From Lunularia cruciata (taxonomy: Eukaryota; Streptophyta; Marchantiopsida; Lunulariales; Lunulariaceae): a stretch of DNA of 64,000 nucleotides. The stretch is from NCBI GenBank assembly GCA_948567375.1, contig OX419756.1, positions 61,978,552-62,042,551 on the forward strand, read 5' to 3'. The translations under genes were made by a program, and so were the position numbers. Shown here one piece after another: positions 11,740 through 22,564 of this stretch. Each line of letters starts with the position of its first letter. The stretch's first letter is position 1. The notes under the pieces were generated by a model. It was not told where the DNA came from. It ran no database searches and saw only the letters and a program-made list of their open reading frames with translations.

Positions 11740-12786
11740 TATTGATACTAGAGCAAGAATGGGATGGATGGAATCTATGGATCACCAAATCAGTCTCCCC
11801 TAAACCATTGGGATTTTTGTGTCCATGTGCTACCAAAGCACCATTTCTAGCAATTAATCACTTCTCTCTTTAGCAAAGATTTTTTGAAAATAATTACCTT
11901 GTCTAATGAACCATTCATCCTTCCAATTGTAGCTTATAAATAACATTGGACATGTTTCATGTATATGTTAAGCTAGATAGTTGATAGAATAATAATCATG
12001 ACAATAATGCCCAAAGTTATCATTGGTCTACATCAACAAATTGAGCATTTTTGGCAATTGTTGGAAAAGAGAGATTATGATGGGCAACAAGCAGTGCAAC
12101 TAGAGAAAGAAGAATTTTGAGAAGGAGAAGATTGTGTCCAATTCCCATAACCAAAAGGTCTTTGAAGGCTAGAATCTACCGTGTGTAGTATAGAACTTTG
12201 TGTTTGATTGTGAATGTTACTTTGAAGTCACAAATCTCCTAGATGATCAAAGACAAATCCTTTTAGCTTCAAGTCAATTAGATGGAGTGGCAAAATTATT
12301 GTGGAGTAAATTCAATGGAAATTTTTTGCTCAAATTCTAACATGTGGAGACTTCAAGAGTGTGGTCATTGGGCAATTCCAAGCCGTGAAGGATGCATGTG
12401 TTCCACAAGATGAATTGGTAGAATTGATGGATCAATTCAATAGAATTTACATTTCTTAATTCCAAAACACCATGATATTAATTCCAGAAATACAAGAAGT
12501 TAAAGGTTTGGATTGGTTTGTAAGAGGTTCAAAATTATGCACCAAATTAGAAATAACCTTGTGAAAACTCAAACATCTCTAAGAGCCCATGCAGATGGCT
12601 AAGCATAATGATCAATTGCTACTGAGAATTGTCTTGACCTAGACCTCCACAAACCTGAAAAAAAATCCAGCATGGGTGGATGAACCAACACTAATGGACA
12701 TTGTTGTCATCCAACAAAGACCATAGGCACATCAAATCAAGAACATTTACAAGTAAATGGTGGTTGCTTTTATTATTGTCAAATTG
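11740..12786 (+). pseudogene. Chromovirus E2 gag, interrupted by copia at the zinc knuckle
   Basis: The gag N-terminus follows the PBS near 11760 (GMDGIYGSPNQ-like). Conserved pieces are KVFEG near 12160, NFVFDCECYFEVTNLLDDQR (12190-12250) and LLASSQLDGVAKLLW (12255-12300), all with stops between. The sequence stops inside the first half of the CCHC knuckle (GGCFYYCQI-like, about 12755-12786). There the copia LTR begins, preceded by AATTG. No further part of E2 was found on the far side. Confidence 0.8.
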
Positions 12787-13412
12787 TGTTAAGTGTAGAG
12801 TTTGATTAATTGAGGAAATACTCTACAAATCCAATATCCTACATGAATGTTGAAGGATAAATACAAGGCAAATCTTTGACATTAGTATAGAAGTGTATGT
12901 ATGGGATAAATCTTTGAATTATGAGATTTCATTTATGGAAGTGCACAAAAAGAAAGTTCACATCATGACTGATTTCTCTACAAATATAAATGCAAATGAA
13001 ATTTGTCTTATTGTGTTATAAGCATCTTTTCAAGGGCTTTCCATAGACATCAAGACCATAAAAAAAGCTCTAGAAAGAAATTGATGTCCATTTGAAGTTT
13101 GAGAAAAATGTGTCTTACGAGATTGCGAGAGTTGTAAGATTGCATGCAAGATCAACTATAGGACTTGTGGGATTCTACTATGGGACTACAAGATTCTACA
13201 ATGAAAATAGCTCTTGTTGGAATGCACTCTATAGGAAGTTGCATGAATCAATCCCACTTGCAAAACTTTGTGAGGTGACATGTATCAATTGGTTCCGAAC
13301 AATCTAGGGTTAGATGCAAGATAAATTGACACTCCACATTCCAAAATTGGATCAGGGATGAAAATTGCAATTGCATATAAATATTGTAGTTTTGGTCAAA
13401 GTCAATGAAGAG
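12787..13412 (+). repeat. Copia 5' LTR, 3'-truncated
   Basis: It starts TGTTAAGTGTAGAG directly after chromovirus gag and follows the full-length LTR through GCATATAAATATTGTAG (about 13372-13388). It then jumps at about 13412 into copia gag sequence. The last ~170 bp of the LTR, the PBS and most of gag are deleted. Confidence 0.8.
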
Positions 13413-15991
13413 AATTCAATCAACATGCCACAACGAAGTACATAAAGAAATCATGTGTTGGAATTGCAATAAGCTTGGTCGCTTCAAGAATCAATATTAA
13501 AATCCACAGAAGCAAGAAAACTTAGTGACATAACTATCAAACAAGTGGATGCACTTTTTTGTTATGTAAATTATCTTGTAAGATCTTGGATTAAAGATTT
13601 TGGTGCATCATTTCACTCTACCCTATGTAAAGAGTTTATGCACAAATTTGTTGTAGGGAACCTTGGAAAGGTTCACCTCCCTAATGATAAATCTGTGTTT
13701 ATTAAAGAAGAAGGAAATATGGAAAAGATCTCTCAAGGATCAATATGGACTTTGACAAATGTCAAATATATCCCTAGACTGAAGAGGAATTTGATTTCTG
13801 TAGGGCAACTAGATGAGGAAGGATATCAAATATCCTTTGAAAGTGTGCAATGGAAGGTTACTAAAACAATCTGATTTTGGTATGATGATAGAAGGTTTGA
13901 ACTCTCTGTCATAGAAAAAAAAGAGCATTTGATGACAATTGCTGATGCAATTTGTCCTTATATCATATGGCACCAAAGACTTGGTTATATAAGTAAGAAG
14001 TGTAAGAAGTAGTTAGTTGCAAAAGGTAAAATCTTGGAGTTAAAACTTCATCAAATTGTCTTTTAGGAACCATGTATTTTGGGAAAGCAAAAGCTAGTTA
14101 CCTTCACAAAGACTACAAGTGTACCAAAGGCAAGAAAGCTAGAGTTAATGCATATAGATGTGTAAGCCCAACTTGAACTGAGTCACTTCGAGGATGTCAC
14201 TACTCCATCATCTTTACAATTGAAGTTACCAAGAAGGTATGGGTTTAATTTTTAAATTAAATTGGATCTGTTTAGTGTTTTCTAGAAATGGAAATATGAG
14301 GTTGAAAACCAATCAGGTTTGAAAATCAAGTGCTTGAAATCTGACAATGGTACAGAGTATAGTAGCAATGAGTTTAGAGAGTGTTATGTGTGAGATGGGA
14401 TCAAAATGATCAAAACTGTCCCTAAGACACCACAAAAAAATGACATGACAAATACTTGAATAGAACTCTCAATGAGAGAGCTAGATGCATGACCCCACAA
14501 ACAAGGTTGCCAAAATTATCTTGGGCAAATACAGTCAACACAACTACATACCTCATAAATCAAAGACCTTTGGTCCTTTTGGGATTCAAGACCCTTGAGG
14601 AGGAATGGTTGAGAAAGAAGGTGAATCTCTTGCACTTGAGAACCTTGCATTATGTCCCATATGCAAAGATTCAAGATAGTTATAGGGACAAGCTTGATCA
14701 AAAGTCAAAGAAGTATTTCTTCACTAGATATGGTTCAGAAAACATGGATTATTGTCTTTGGAATGAAGATGATGGAAAAGTGCTCAGAAATAGAGATGAA
14801 CTTTTCCACAACAATGTTGTGTACAAGATAAGCTTGGATCGTGTTTTGAGGCTACAAAAAAACAAGAAGAACATCAAGAAGAAGTAGTGTTAGAAGACAT
14901 TTTAGAGAATGATAGTTTAGGAGATAGAAGGTTAGTAGAAACTATAGATATCATACCAGATCCAATCACACCTTTAACTGATCTGAGTAGATCTACAAGA
15001 TTGTAGGAACTGGTAGAGAGGTATTCCCCATCCCTGTATTACTTACTCCAAACAAAAAATGGTGAACCTGAGTGCTACTTAGAGGCAATGTAAAAGGAGG
15101 ACTCATTGTAGTGAGAGTTTGTAATGACAGAAAAGATGTCATCCTTAGAGAAGAATGAGACTTGGTCATTGACCAAGCTGCTAGAGGGAAAAAAAACATT
15201 GCATAACAAATGGGTGTACACAGTCAAAGAAGAACATGATGGAAGCAAGTGGTACAAGGCCAAACTTATGGCAAAAGGTTTTCAACAAGGCCACTCTATA
15301 CCTTTGGTAACACAAAGGTAAAGACTATAATGAGATTTTCTCTCCTGTCAGATTACCATCAGATTAGTCTTAAGTCTTGTGACTGTAGAGGATTTGCATC
15401 TAGAGTAGCAAGATGTATAAACAACATTTCTACATAGAGATCTTCAAGAGGAAGTCTATACGGCATAACTTGAGGAGAGGTTTCAAATTACTAAGAAAAG
15501 TGATATTGTTTGCAATTTAGAAAAGAGTCTCTATGTTTTGAAACAAGCTCATGTAAATTGGTACTTGAAAGTTGATGGCTATATGACCAACAATGGTTAC
15601 AACCATATGCAGAATGGATCATTGCTGTTGTATTAAGTCATTTGTTGATTCATACATCATCTTGCTACTTTATGTTGATGATATATTGGTTGTTGCATCC
15701 AACATGAGGGAAATCAACTAGCTTAAGTTTTAATTAAGTGATGCATTTGAGATGAAAGACCTAGGTCCTTCACAACATATACATGGAATGAAGATTTAGC
15801 AAATACAAATTTGCTTGTACTTTGAAGTTATCTCAAGAGAAACATCAAGAAGTGGATGGACAAATTTGGTTTATAAAGTGCTACAATTTGAACTACTCCC
15901 TTGGGAGGTCACTTCAGGCCGGCACTTGAAGTGACGTTAATGATATGAAGTGACACTTTAGGCCAGCGCTTGAAGTAAATATTCTTGGAGT
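13413..15991 (+). pseudogene. Copia gag knuckle, protease, integrase and RT with internal deletion
   Basis: Domains in order: a zinc knuckle with CWNCNKLGRF (13456-13500); a protease at 13570-13874 with DFGASFHSTLCKEF (active-site DSG changed to DFG), LKRNLISVGQLDEEGY and WKVTK; a GAG-pre-integrase patch near 13960 (WHQRLGY); an integrase core with CLKSDNGTEYSSNEF near 14335; and an integrase C-part, the longest open stretch (14456-14887), with NRTLNERARCM. RT follows from 15150 (KNETWSLTKL) with many frameshifts. At about 15920 the sequence leaves RT, passes a filler with repeated GGCCGGC/CTTGAAGTGA motifs and resumes at the end of RNase H. It then breaks at 15991 into a chromovirus LTR. Confidence 0.85.
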
Positions 15992-16232
15992 TAATTGGGA
16001 AGCTTCTCAAGAAACTTCCTTCTTGAAGTTGCCTACTTGGCGTGCAAGCTAAGCTAGTTAGAAGCTTCTAGAAGCTTCCTTCTAGAAACTACTTACTTGG
16101 GGTGCAAGCTAAACTAGTGGGAAGCTTCCCAAGAAGCTTTCTAGATACTTCTAGGATATTCTAGGCTAATTTGGCCTATTCAAAACTTTTTTAGCCTTGA
16201 CTAACTTCATTGCTAAACTCCATATTGTCACA
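15992..16232 (-). repeat. Chromovirus E3 3' LTR, truncated
   Basis: It covers the U3 side of the LTR: repeated GAAGCTTC blocks and the terminus CCATATTGTCACA at 16232, in minus orientation. The R/U5 side is lost at the junction with the copia fragment at 15991. The internal sequence to the right begins with the polypurine tract complement (TATTCCCCCACTA). Confidence 0.85.
16061..16078 (-). promoter_or_regulatory. Perfect four-unit heat-shock element in the E3 LTR
   Basis: GAAgcTTCtaGAAgcTTC contains four alternating GAA/TTC units, each two bases apart. This matches the heat-shock factor binding consensus exactly. A further TTCtaGAA follows at 16080-16087. It lies in the LTR U3. Confidence 0.55.
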
Positions 16233-17711
16233 TATTCCCCCACTATTAGTTGGTGACGTCCTCGTCGCCATTGAAGCTTCAAACTCCTAGATGGCCGTTT
16301 GTGCATTCTTGAGATGAGATAGAGGCTCTCAAGTGGCATCATGAAGGGGATAGCTCTTCCAAAGGACCTTGTACTCTATATGTTGCCGACGGTGGCATTA
16401 GATGTGGCAACGTGCAAGTATACAATCATATTTATACTCCTCATGATCATGGATAGGGATGGGAGGAGGAAGAGGAGGAAGTTGGACACAAAAGGAAAAA
16501 GAAGATGGATTAGGAACAAAGAGTTTTAACTTGGAAACATGGAAGAAAGGGTGGATGCACATATGACAAGGCAAGGCAAGTTGTTAAGCAACAAGAGAGA
16601 TGATTTAGGTGACATCAAAGGGTCCTATCTAATTAGGGGTGAGTTTACAAACTTGGGTACCAAGTGGGAAGGGTAGGTTACTAGAGGAGAGCATGACTTT
16701 GTCACCAAATTGAAAGGTGAGATCATGATGATGGTGGTCTACATATTGTTTTCGATGATTTTGAGCAACAAGGGGATGAGTATTGGTAGTTGTTCCTGAT
16801 CTTGAGTAGAGTAATTCCTTTTTGCTGTATTTAGTTTACAAGACACAAAAGGCAATGGGATGGAATCATTTGTGAATTCCTATTGCGAAATGACTCCAAT
16901 TGCAAAGTTCAAAGCATCAAAATCAACCACACATGGTAGTTGAGGATCATATGGTTGAAGAATTGGTCTTAAAGACACCATATATTTCAAATTCAGGAAT
17001 GCTTCTTCATGCTTGTTTGTCCATTGAAAGATCAAGTTCTTCTCCAAGAGATTGGTCAATGATGCGGCCACATGAGCATAGTAGTGGATGAACCATCGGC
17101 AAAAACTAGCAAATCCATTAAATGCTTGTTCTTCAATTACATCCTTTGGAGTAGGCCAATCAACAATTGCCTTCATTTTCTCCTCTTCCATCTTGATCCT
17201 CTCCGATGAGATCTTGTGACCCAAGAAGATAACTTCCTTTTGGCAAAAGGCACATTTTGACTTCTTGCAATAAAACTTCCATTGTTATAGTCATCTTAGG
17301 ACTTCTTGCACGCGCTTCACATATTTTGCCTCTGTTTTGCTATAGATATTATCTAAGAATACCACCACATACTGATCCAACAGTCCATCCAACGCCCAAT
17401 GCATCTGATCCATGAAGATTGTTGGAGCATTAGTGAGCCCAAAAGGCAGAACTCTTTACTCAAAATGTCCATACCTTGTGTGAAAGGTAGTCTTTTGCAC
17501 ATCCTCCTTATGAATGTAGATTTGCCAATAGTCATTGCAAAGATCCAACTTGGAGAAGTTTCATGCTCCACTCAATTGATCAAGCAAGTCATCAATTCAA
17601 GGCAAAGAGTGTGCATTCTTCACTATCTATTTATTGAGCCCACGGTAATCAATACAGAAATGAAGTCCTCCATCCTTCTTTGGAACAAATAGTACCAGTT
17701 CTCTCCAAGGA
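16233..17711 (-). pseudogene. Chromovirus E3 chromodomain, integrase end, RNase H and RT (3' half)
   Basis: Read right to left: RT with a readable KLDLCNDYWQIYIHKEDVQK block (17490-17560), then FLDNIY at about 17345 (the second Asp of the catalytic FLDD pair is Asn), then RT thumb and start of RNase H in an open 114-codon stretch at 16880-17224 (AFNGFASFCRWFIHYYAH, VVDFDALNFAIG). At about 16783-16798 the sequence jumps from RNase H to the integrase C-terminus. Compared with E5, about 1.2 kb (integrase core and rest of RNase H) is missing. Degenerate chromodomain sequence follows at 16260-16500. E4 interrupts the RT at 17711/21053. Confidence 0.85.
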
Positions 17712-18115
17712 TGTATGGAGTTTAGCGATGTAGCTAGTAAGGCTAACAAAGTAGGGAATAAGCCAAATTAGCCTAGAATATTCCAAAAGCATCTAGGAAG
17801 TTTCTTGGGAAGCTTCCCAACTAGTTAACTTGCACCTCAAGCAAGTAACTTCTAGAAGCTTCTAACTAGCTTAGCTTGCATGCCAAGTAGGCAGCTTTTA
17901 GAAGGAAGCTTCTTGAGAAGCTTCCTAGTTAACTTGGCTTGCACTCTAAGAAAGCGGCTCAAGGAAGCTTCTTGAGAAGCTTCTCAAGGGCCTTGTATGC
18001 TACCTATAGATACCAAAGCCAAAGCTCATGCTAGGCATTTGGAGTTTCACTCATTCAAGTGTCCCAATGTGAGTTTCCATTCTCCTATTTCTCTCCTCGG
18101 ATTTGGTCTTTTACA
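17712..18115 (+). repeat. E4 5' LTR
   Basis: It runs from TGTATGGAGTTTAGC to GGTCTTTTACA, 404 bp. Relative to the 3' LTR it lacks a few bases at its very start. A TATA-like CTACCTATAGATACC is at about 18000-18014. The U3 carries GAA/TTC arrays, with TTCtaGAAgcTTC at 17850-17862. Confidence 0.9.
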
Positions 18116-18116
18116 T

Positions 18117-18128
18117 TGGTATCAGAGC
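18117..18128 (+). other. Primer-binding site, initiator-Met tRNA
   Basis: TGGTATCAGAGC, one base after the LTR end, is complementary to the 3' end of plant initiator-Met tRNA, the usual primer of chromoviruses and copia elements. Confidence 0.9.
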
Positions 18129-18135
18129 AGGAATG

Positions 18136-19396
18136 GGATGGATAGAATTTACAGACCACCAAATCCACTTCCACCAAACCATTGGGATTTTTGCATCCAA
18201 GTACTACCCAAGCATTGTTTTACACAATTCATCACCTCGCAAGATTTTCTACATATGATCACAATATTTGAGGAACCCTTGGTGTTTCCGGTTGTAATTT
18301 ATGGAGAATGGTGGACGTGTTGTTTCTATGTGTTAATAAATTAGATGGATTGGGAGTGGTATGATAGAGTAGCAACCATGGTGGCAATACCCAATGTTAT
18401 CCTTGCTATGCAGCAACAAATTGAGCACCTTACTTGATTGTTGGATGAATGAGATCTTTGATGACAAGAGTAGGTGGAGAGAGTACCAATTCAAGAAGGA
18501 GAAGATTGGATCAGACTCCCCAAAACCCAAGGTATTTAAAGGCAAGAATCTTCCGGGTGCAATGGAGAATTTTGTGTTTGATTGTGAACATTATTTTGAA
18601 GCTACCAATCTACAAGACAAGCAAAAATAGATTATTTTGGCTTCTAGCCAATTGGATGGAGTAGCAAAGCTATGGTGGAGATTCCTGGTGGAGCAAGCTG
18701 AATGAAAAATTATTGCACCAATCTTGACATGGGCAGAATTCAAGAGCACAATAATGAGTCGGTTCCAAGCTATAAATGCCACACAAGCTGCATGGGATAA
18801 GTTAACAGAGTTGAAATAGATTGGCTCTGTAAGAAGTTACATCATGCAATTCCAAAACACCATCATGCAAATTCCAGATATATTGGAAGGTGAAGCTCTA
18901 GATCAATTTGTGAGGGGCTTGAAGTCAAGAACCAAATTAGAGGTAACCATGCAAGAGCCACAACACTTGGAGGAAGCCATGCGGTTGGCAAAACATTTTG
19001 ATTCCTTGGTGGCAACAACTTGGTCTTGACCTCAACCTCCACAGAGCCTACCAATACACTACACACAAGTAGAGGAGCCAGCACCAATGGAGATTGATGC
19101 CATTTAACAAAGACCTCTTGGCATGGTAGATAGAGAGAAATTGTGACAAAATGGTGGTTGTTTTTACTGTTGCCAATTGAGGCATCACATTGCTGAATGT
19201 CCACTCAAGAATGGACAACCTCAACAAGTTGCCCAGGTGGAGGTTGTGGAATGGAATGATAAGGGGAACAAGGAATCCCAGTAGGAGATTTTGAGCCGCC
19301 TACTGGGAGCTTGATTAGTTCCAATGGGATTGAAGGCTTGACCTATGCAAGTTTGGTTCATTTGCAAGGTACGATATCTAATCAGGGTTGTAGGAT
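18136..19396 (+). pseudogene. E4 gag and start of protease
   Basis: The chosen start ATG at 18138 reads MDRIYRPPNPLPPNHWDF. The gag core includes KVFKGKNLPGAMENFVFDCE (18530-18590), ILASSQLDGVAKLWW (18635-18680) and QFQNTIMQIPDILEGEALDQF (18846-18910). The nucleocapsid knuckle CFYCCQLRHHIAEC (about 19159-19200) keeps all four ligands of C-x2-C-x4-H-x4-C. A few stops (for example 18345, 18628, 19027) break the frame. The linker after the knuckle (NGQPQQVAQVEVVEW) leads into the first protease residues near 19330, where the deletion junction cuts. Confidence 0.9.
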
Positions 19397-20627
19397 TTTG
19401 GTAAGATGTTCGGGACTTTGTCCAATTGTGTGAGAGTTGTCAATGTAACAAGGCCAATAACCAGAAGCCGAGTGGACTCCTTCAGCCACTTCCCATTCCA
19501 GCTACTCACTAGGAACATGTGAGCTCATAGATCTCATCACCTCCTTACCCAAGACACAACAAGATCACATAGCAATTGTGGTGTTTGTGGATAAACTTAG
19601 TAAGCAAATATTTTTGGCATCAATGGTTGATATTGTGGATGCTCCAACCTTGGTGCAACCTTGGTGCAACTCTACTTCAATAATGTCTTCAAACATCATG
19701 GGATACCACGTGTACTCATCTTCGACCGTAGTCCTTGCTTCACTGGAAAGTTTTGGCAAGCACTCTTCCAACTACTTGGCACCAAGCTTGCTTTATCCAT
19801 AGCCTATCATCCTCAAACTAATGGACAAACTGAACGTGCAAATTGCACCTTGTAAGATATGCTTTGTGCCTTTGTCAACATTCACCATACCAATTGGGAT
19901 CAATGTCTTGTAGCTACGGAGTTTGTATACAATAATTCTAAATAGGCAAGCACAGGATTCTCTCCTTTCTTTCTCAATTTTGGCCAAGATCTGCTTGTCT
20001 TAGATTCTCTTCTTGCTCCTCCTTCATCTCAAGTTCCTGGTACTTCAACCCTCTTGACCACCATCTCCGAATCTCTCCAACAAGCCAAATCTCACCTCCT
20101 TGTTGCTCAGAATCATCAAAAACAATATGTGGACCATCATCATCGTGATCTCACCTTTGAAGTTGGTGATAAAGTTATGTTTTCCTCTAGCAATCTACCC
20201 CTCCTACTTGATACCCAAGTTTGAAAAGTTTCCTCTAATTGGATAGGACCTTTTGATGTCACCCAAATTGTCTCTCTTGTTGTTTATCAACTTGCTTTGC
20301 CTCCTCATATGCGCATCCATCCTATCTTTCATGTTTCTAAGTTGAAATCCTTTGAATCCCTCTTCTTTCTCATCTCAAGTCCAACCTCCTCCTCCTTGAA
20401 TCCCTATCAATGATCATGAGGAGTACAAAGTTGATCATATCCTTGCACATCGCCACATCCAACAAGGATGCCGCCAACATACATAGTACAAGGTCCTTTG
20501 GAAAGGGTATCCTCTTCATGATGCCACATAAGAACCTCTTTCTGACCTCTAGAATGCACAGACAACCATATAGGAGTTTGAAGCTTCAATGGCAACAAGG
20601 ATGCCACCAACTAGCAGCATGGGAATA
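19397..20627 (+). pseudogene. E4 integrase with C-terminal chromodomain
   Basis: The sequence enters at the integrase zinc-binding end (RDFVQLCESCQCNKAN, 19415-19460). The catalytic core has VFVDKLSKQ with the first Asp (about 19590), VLIFDRSPCFTGKFWQ with the second (about 19715) and YHPQTNGQTERANCTL, which keeps the Glu (about 19800-19855). The C-part HPIFHVSKLKSF (20320-20350) precedes a chromodomain at about 20410-20560 (EEYKVDHIL, YKVLWKGYPLHDATW). This places the family in the chromoviruses. Several stops and frameshifts are present. Confidence 0.9.
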
Positions 20628-21052
20628 TGTAACAGTATGGAGTTTAACAATGTAGCTAATAAGACTACCAAAGAAGAGAATAAGCCAAATTAGCCTAGAA
20701 TATTCTGAAAGCATCTAAGAAGCTTCTTGGGAAGTTTCCCAACTAGTTAACTTGCACCCCAAGCAGGTAGCTTCTAGAAGGAAGCTTCTAGAAGCTTCTA
20801 ACTAGCTTAGCTTGCATGCCAAGTAGGCGGCTTCTAGAAGGAAGCTTCTTGAGAAGCTTCCTAGTTAATTTGGCTTGCACTCTAAAAAAGCAACTCAAGG
20901 AAGCTTCTTGAGAAGCTTCTCAAGGGCCTTGTATGCTACCTATAAATACCAAAGGCAAAGCTCATGCTAGGCATTTGGAGTTTTCCCTCATTCAAGTGTC
21001 CCAATGTGAGTTTCCATTCTCCTATTTCTTTCCCCGGATTTGGTCTTTTACA
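20628..21052 (+). repeat. E4 3' LTR
   Basis: It is preceded by a purine tract (GGGAATA), starts TGTAACAGTATGG and ends GGTCTTTTACA, 425 bp. A TATA box TATAAATACC is at 20941-20950. The U3 has dense GAAGCTTC repeats. Confidence 0.92.
20781..20798 (+). promoter_or_regulatory. Perfect four-unit heat-shock element in the E4 3' LTR
   Basis: GAAgcTTCtaGAAgcTTC, four contiguous units of the heat-shock factor consensus, lies about 150 bp upstream of the LTR TATA box. An extra TTCtaGAA lies just before it (20772-20779), and a gapped pair of units near 20900-20920 lies closer to the TATA. Confidence 0.55.
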
Positions 21053-21369
21053 AATGAGGTGTACTTTGTCATATAAAATCCTTCTCCAACAACTTTGTAA
21101 GTGTTGTTTGCAACTCCTCCAACTCCTTTGATGAGAGCTGATAGATTAGTCTACTCACTAGAGTACTCCCTAGTACTAACTCAATCTTGAAAGGCTTACC
21201 ATAATTTGAGGGCAATCTCTTTGGCAGATCATTCAAAAACATGTCTGTGAAATCCTAAATTATGTGATCAACCATTGCTTGATGAGGCTCTTGACTCTCC
21301 TTAGATTCTCCTTGTGAAATTGGCTTGGTCCACATTGCAAAAATAGACTTATCTTCCTCCAAAGGTTGC

Positions 21370-21600
21370 TCTATAGTTGCTTCACTGAGAAACTTTCCAT
21401 CTAAGGACTTATCTTCCTTCATGGCTTGCTCTAGGGCTATTTCCTGACAAACTTCCCATCTTATGACTTCTCTTCCTTCAAAGCTTACTCTATGGCTGCT
21501 TTCTTTACAAAATTCCCATCTTGTGGCTTCTCTCCTTCTAAAGCTTGCTCTATTGTTGCTTTCCTTTCAAACTTCCCATCTTGGGACTAACTATACTTAT
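21370..21600 (-). repeat. Four tandem ~60-bp units between protease and RT (E3)
   Basis: Each unit encodes a variant of the form QDGKFV-KATIEQALE-EE, about 20 residues. Units start near 21600, 21540, 21480 and 21420 going leftward. E5 has three units here and the composite copies one, so unit number varies between copies. Confidence 0.75.
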
Positions 21601-22514
21601 GTATCTTACTCAAAGGTGCCAGACAACCTAATAAAAAATTCCTTCCTTGGTGTTGTACTTGAATTTGTTGCCGTGTCCAATCAAATTGAACCTTATGATG
21701 TTCAAGGTAGTCCTAGGATGACATCATAGTGTAGAGGTGCCATTACAAACCTCATACACTCCAAATACTCCTTCCCAATCTTGAAGGTAACATGATACAA
21801 AGTATGGAATGCAAAACCCTTTCTACCATCCACCATCATCAATCTGCTTCCAATTATTGGTTTGATAGGAATACCCAATTCCTTTGCTAATTGCATAGAT
21901 ATGGAATTCTTGGAACTTCTAGAATCAACCAGAATCTTACAACCACAATCAAATATCATACCTTGCAAGTGAAGCAAACTTGCATAGATGAAGCCTTCAA
22001 TCCCATTAGAACAAATAAAGTTCCCAATAGGCGGCTCCAAATCTCATATTGTGATTCCTCATTTCCTTGATCATTCTGCTCCGCAAATTCTATTTGGGCA
22101 ACTTGTTGAGGTCACTCATTCTTAAGTGAACACTCTACAATGTAGTGTCCAATTTGGCAACAATAGAAACATCAATCATTTTTTTGTAATCTTCCACGAT
22201 CTATTGTGCCAAGTGGTCTTTGCTAGATGGAATTGATCACCATTGGTATTAGGTTCTCCACCTGTGTGTTGTGTGTAGATTGGTTTGGGGAAGGCCGAGG
22301 TTGAGGCCAAGTTGTTGCAACCAAGGAATCAGAGCGTTTAGCAAACTGCATGGCTTCTTCCAAGTCTTTGGGCTCACGCATAGTCACTTCCAGTCTGGTG
22401 CAAGACTTCAAGCCTCTCACAAACCAATCTAGAGCTTCTCCATCTAGTATATCCAAAATTTGCATAATGGTGTTCTAGAATTGAGTGATATAGCTTCTTA
22501 CCAAGCCAATCTGC

Positions 22515-22559
22515 TTCAATTTTGCCAACTTCAATTTTGCCAACTTCAATTTTGCCAAC
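22515..22559. repeat. Three exact 15-bp repeats
   Basis: TTCAATTTTGCCAAC occurs three times head to tail at 22515, 22530 and 22545. Other copies of this gag have it once, so it is local slippage or a junction artefact at the E3 edge. Confidence 0.95.
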
Positions 22560-22564
22560 CTCAC

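Larger units (their letters stand above)
17712..21052 (+). mobile_element. Nested chromovirus E4 with both LTRs, internally deleted
   Basis: E4 is a Ty3/gypsy chromovirus inserted on the plus strand into the RT of E3 (minus strand). The E3 RT reading resumes at 21053, exactly where it stopped at 17711. It has 5' LTR 17712-18115, initiator-Met PBS, gag with an intact CCHC, the start of the protease, integrase, chromodomain and 3' LTR 20628-21052. RT, RNase H and most of the protease are missing through one junction at about 19397. It could only have moved with proteins supplied in trans, if the deletion preceded insertion. Target duplications are unclear because the 5' terminus lost a few bases. 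Confidence 0.9.
21053..22564 (-). pseudogene. Chromovirus E3 RT start, linker repeats, protease and gag end
   Basis: This continues E3 beyond the nested E4. Read right to left: gag C-half with ILDGEALDWFVRGLKS (22400-22460), a degenerate zinc knuckle (about 22130-22190), a protease at 21702-22040 with the active site changed from DSG to DSRSS, MMVDGRKGFAFHTLYHV and HYDVILGLP, four tandem ~60-bp linker units (21370-21600) and the RT N-terminus (21060-21200). The gag N-terminus is lost at about 22564. Confidence 0.88.

Noticed and set aside
8788-17711. E1 and E3 as two halves of one minus-strand element
   Set aside because: E3 keeps its own gag, protease and 3' LTR, and E1 has its own gag and 5' LTR. 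The order and overlaps do not fit one element.
18117-18128. tRNA gene suggested by similarity to tRNA 3' end
   Set aside because: Only 12 bases match, exactly at the LTR end. It is a primer-binding site. No tRNA or rRNA gene was seen in the window.
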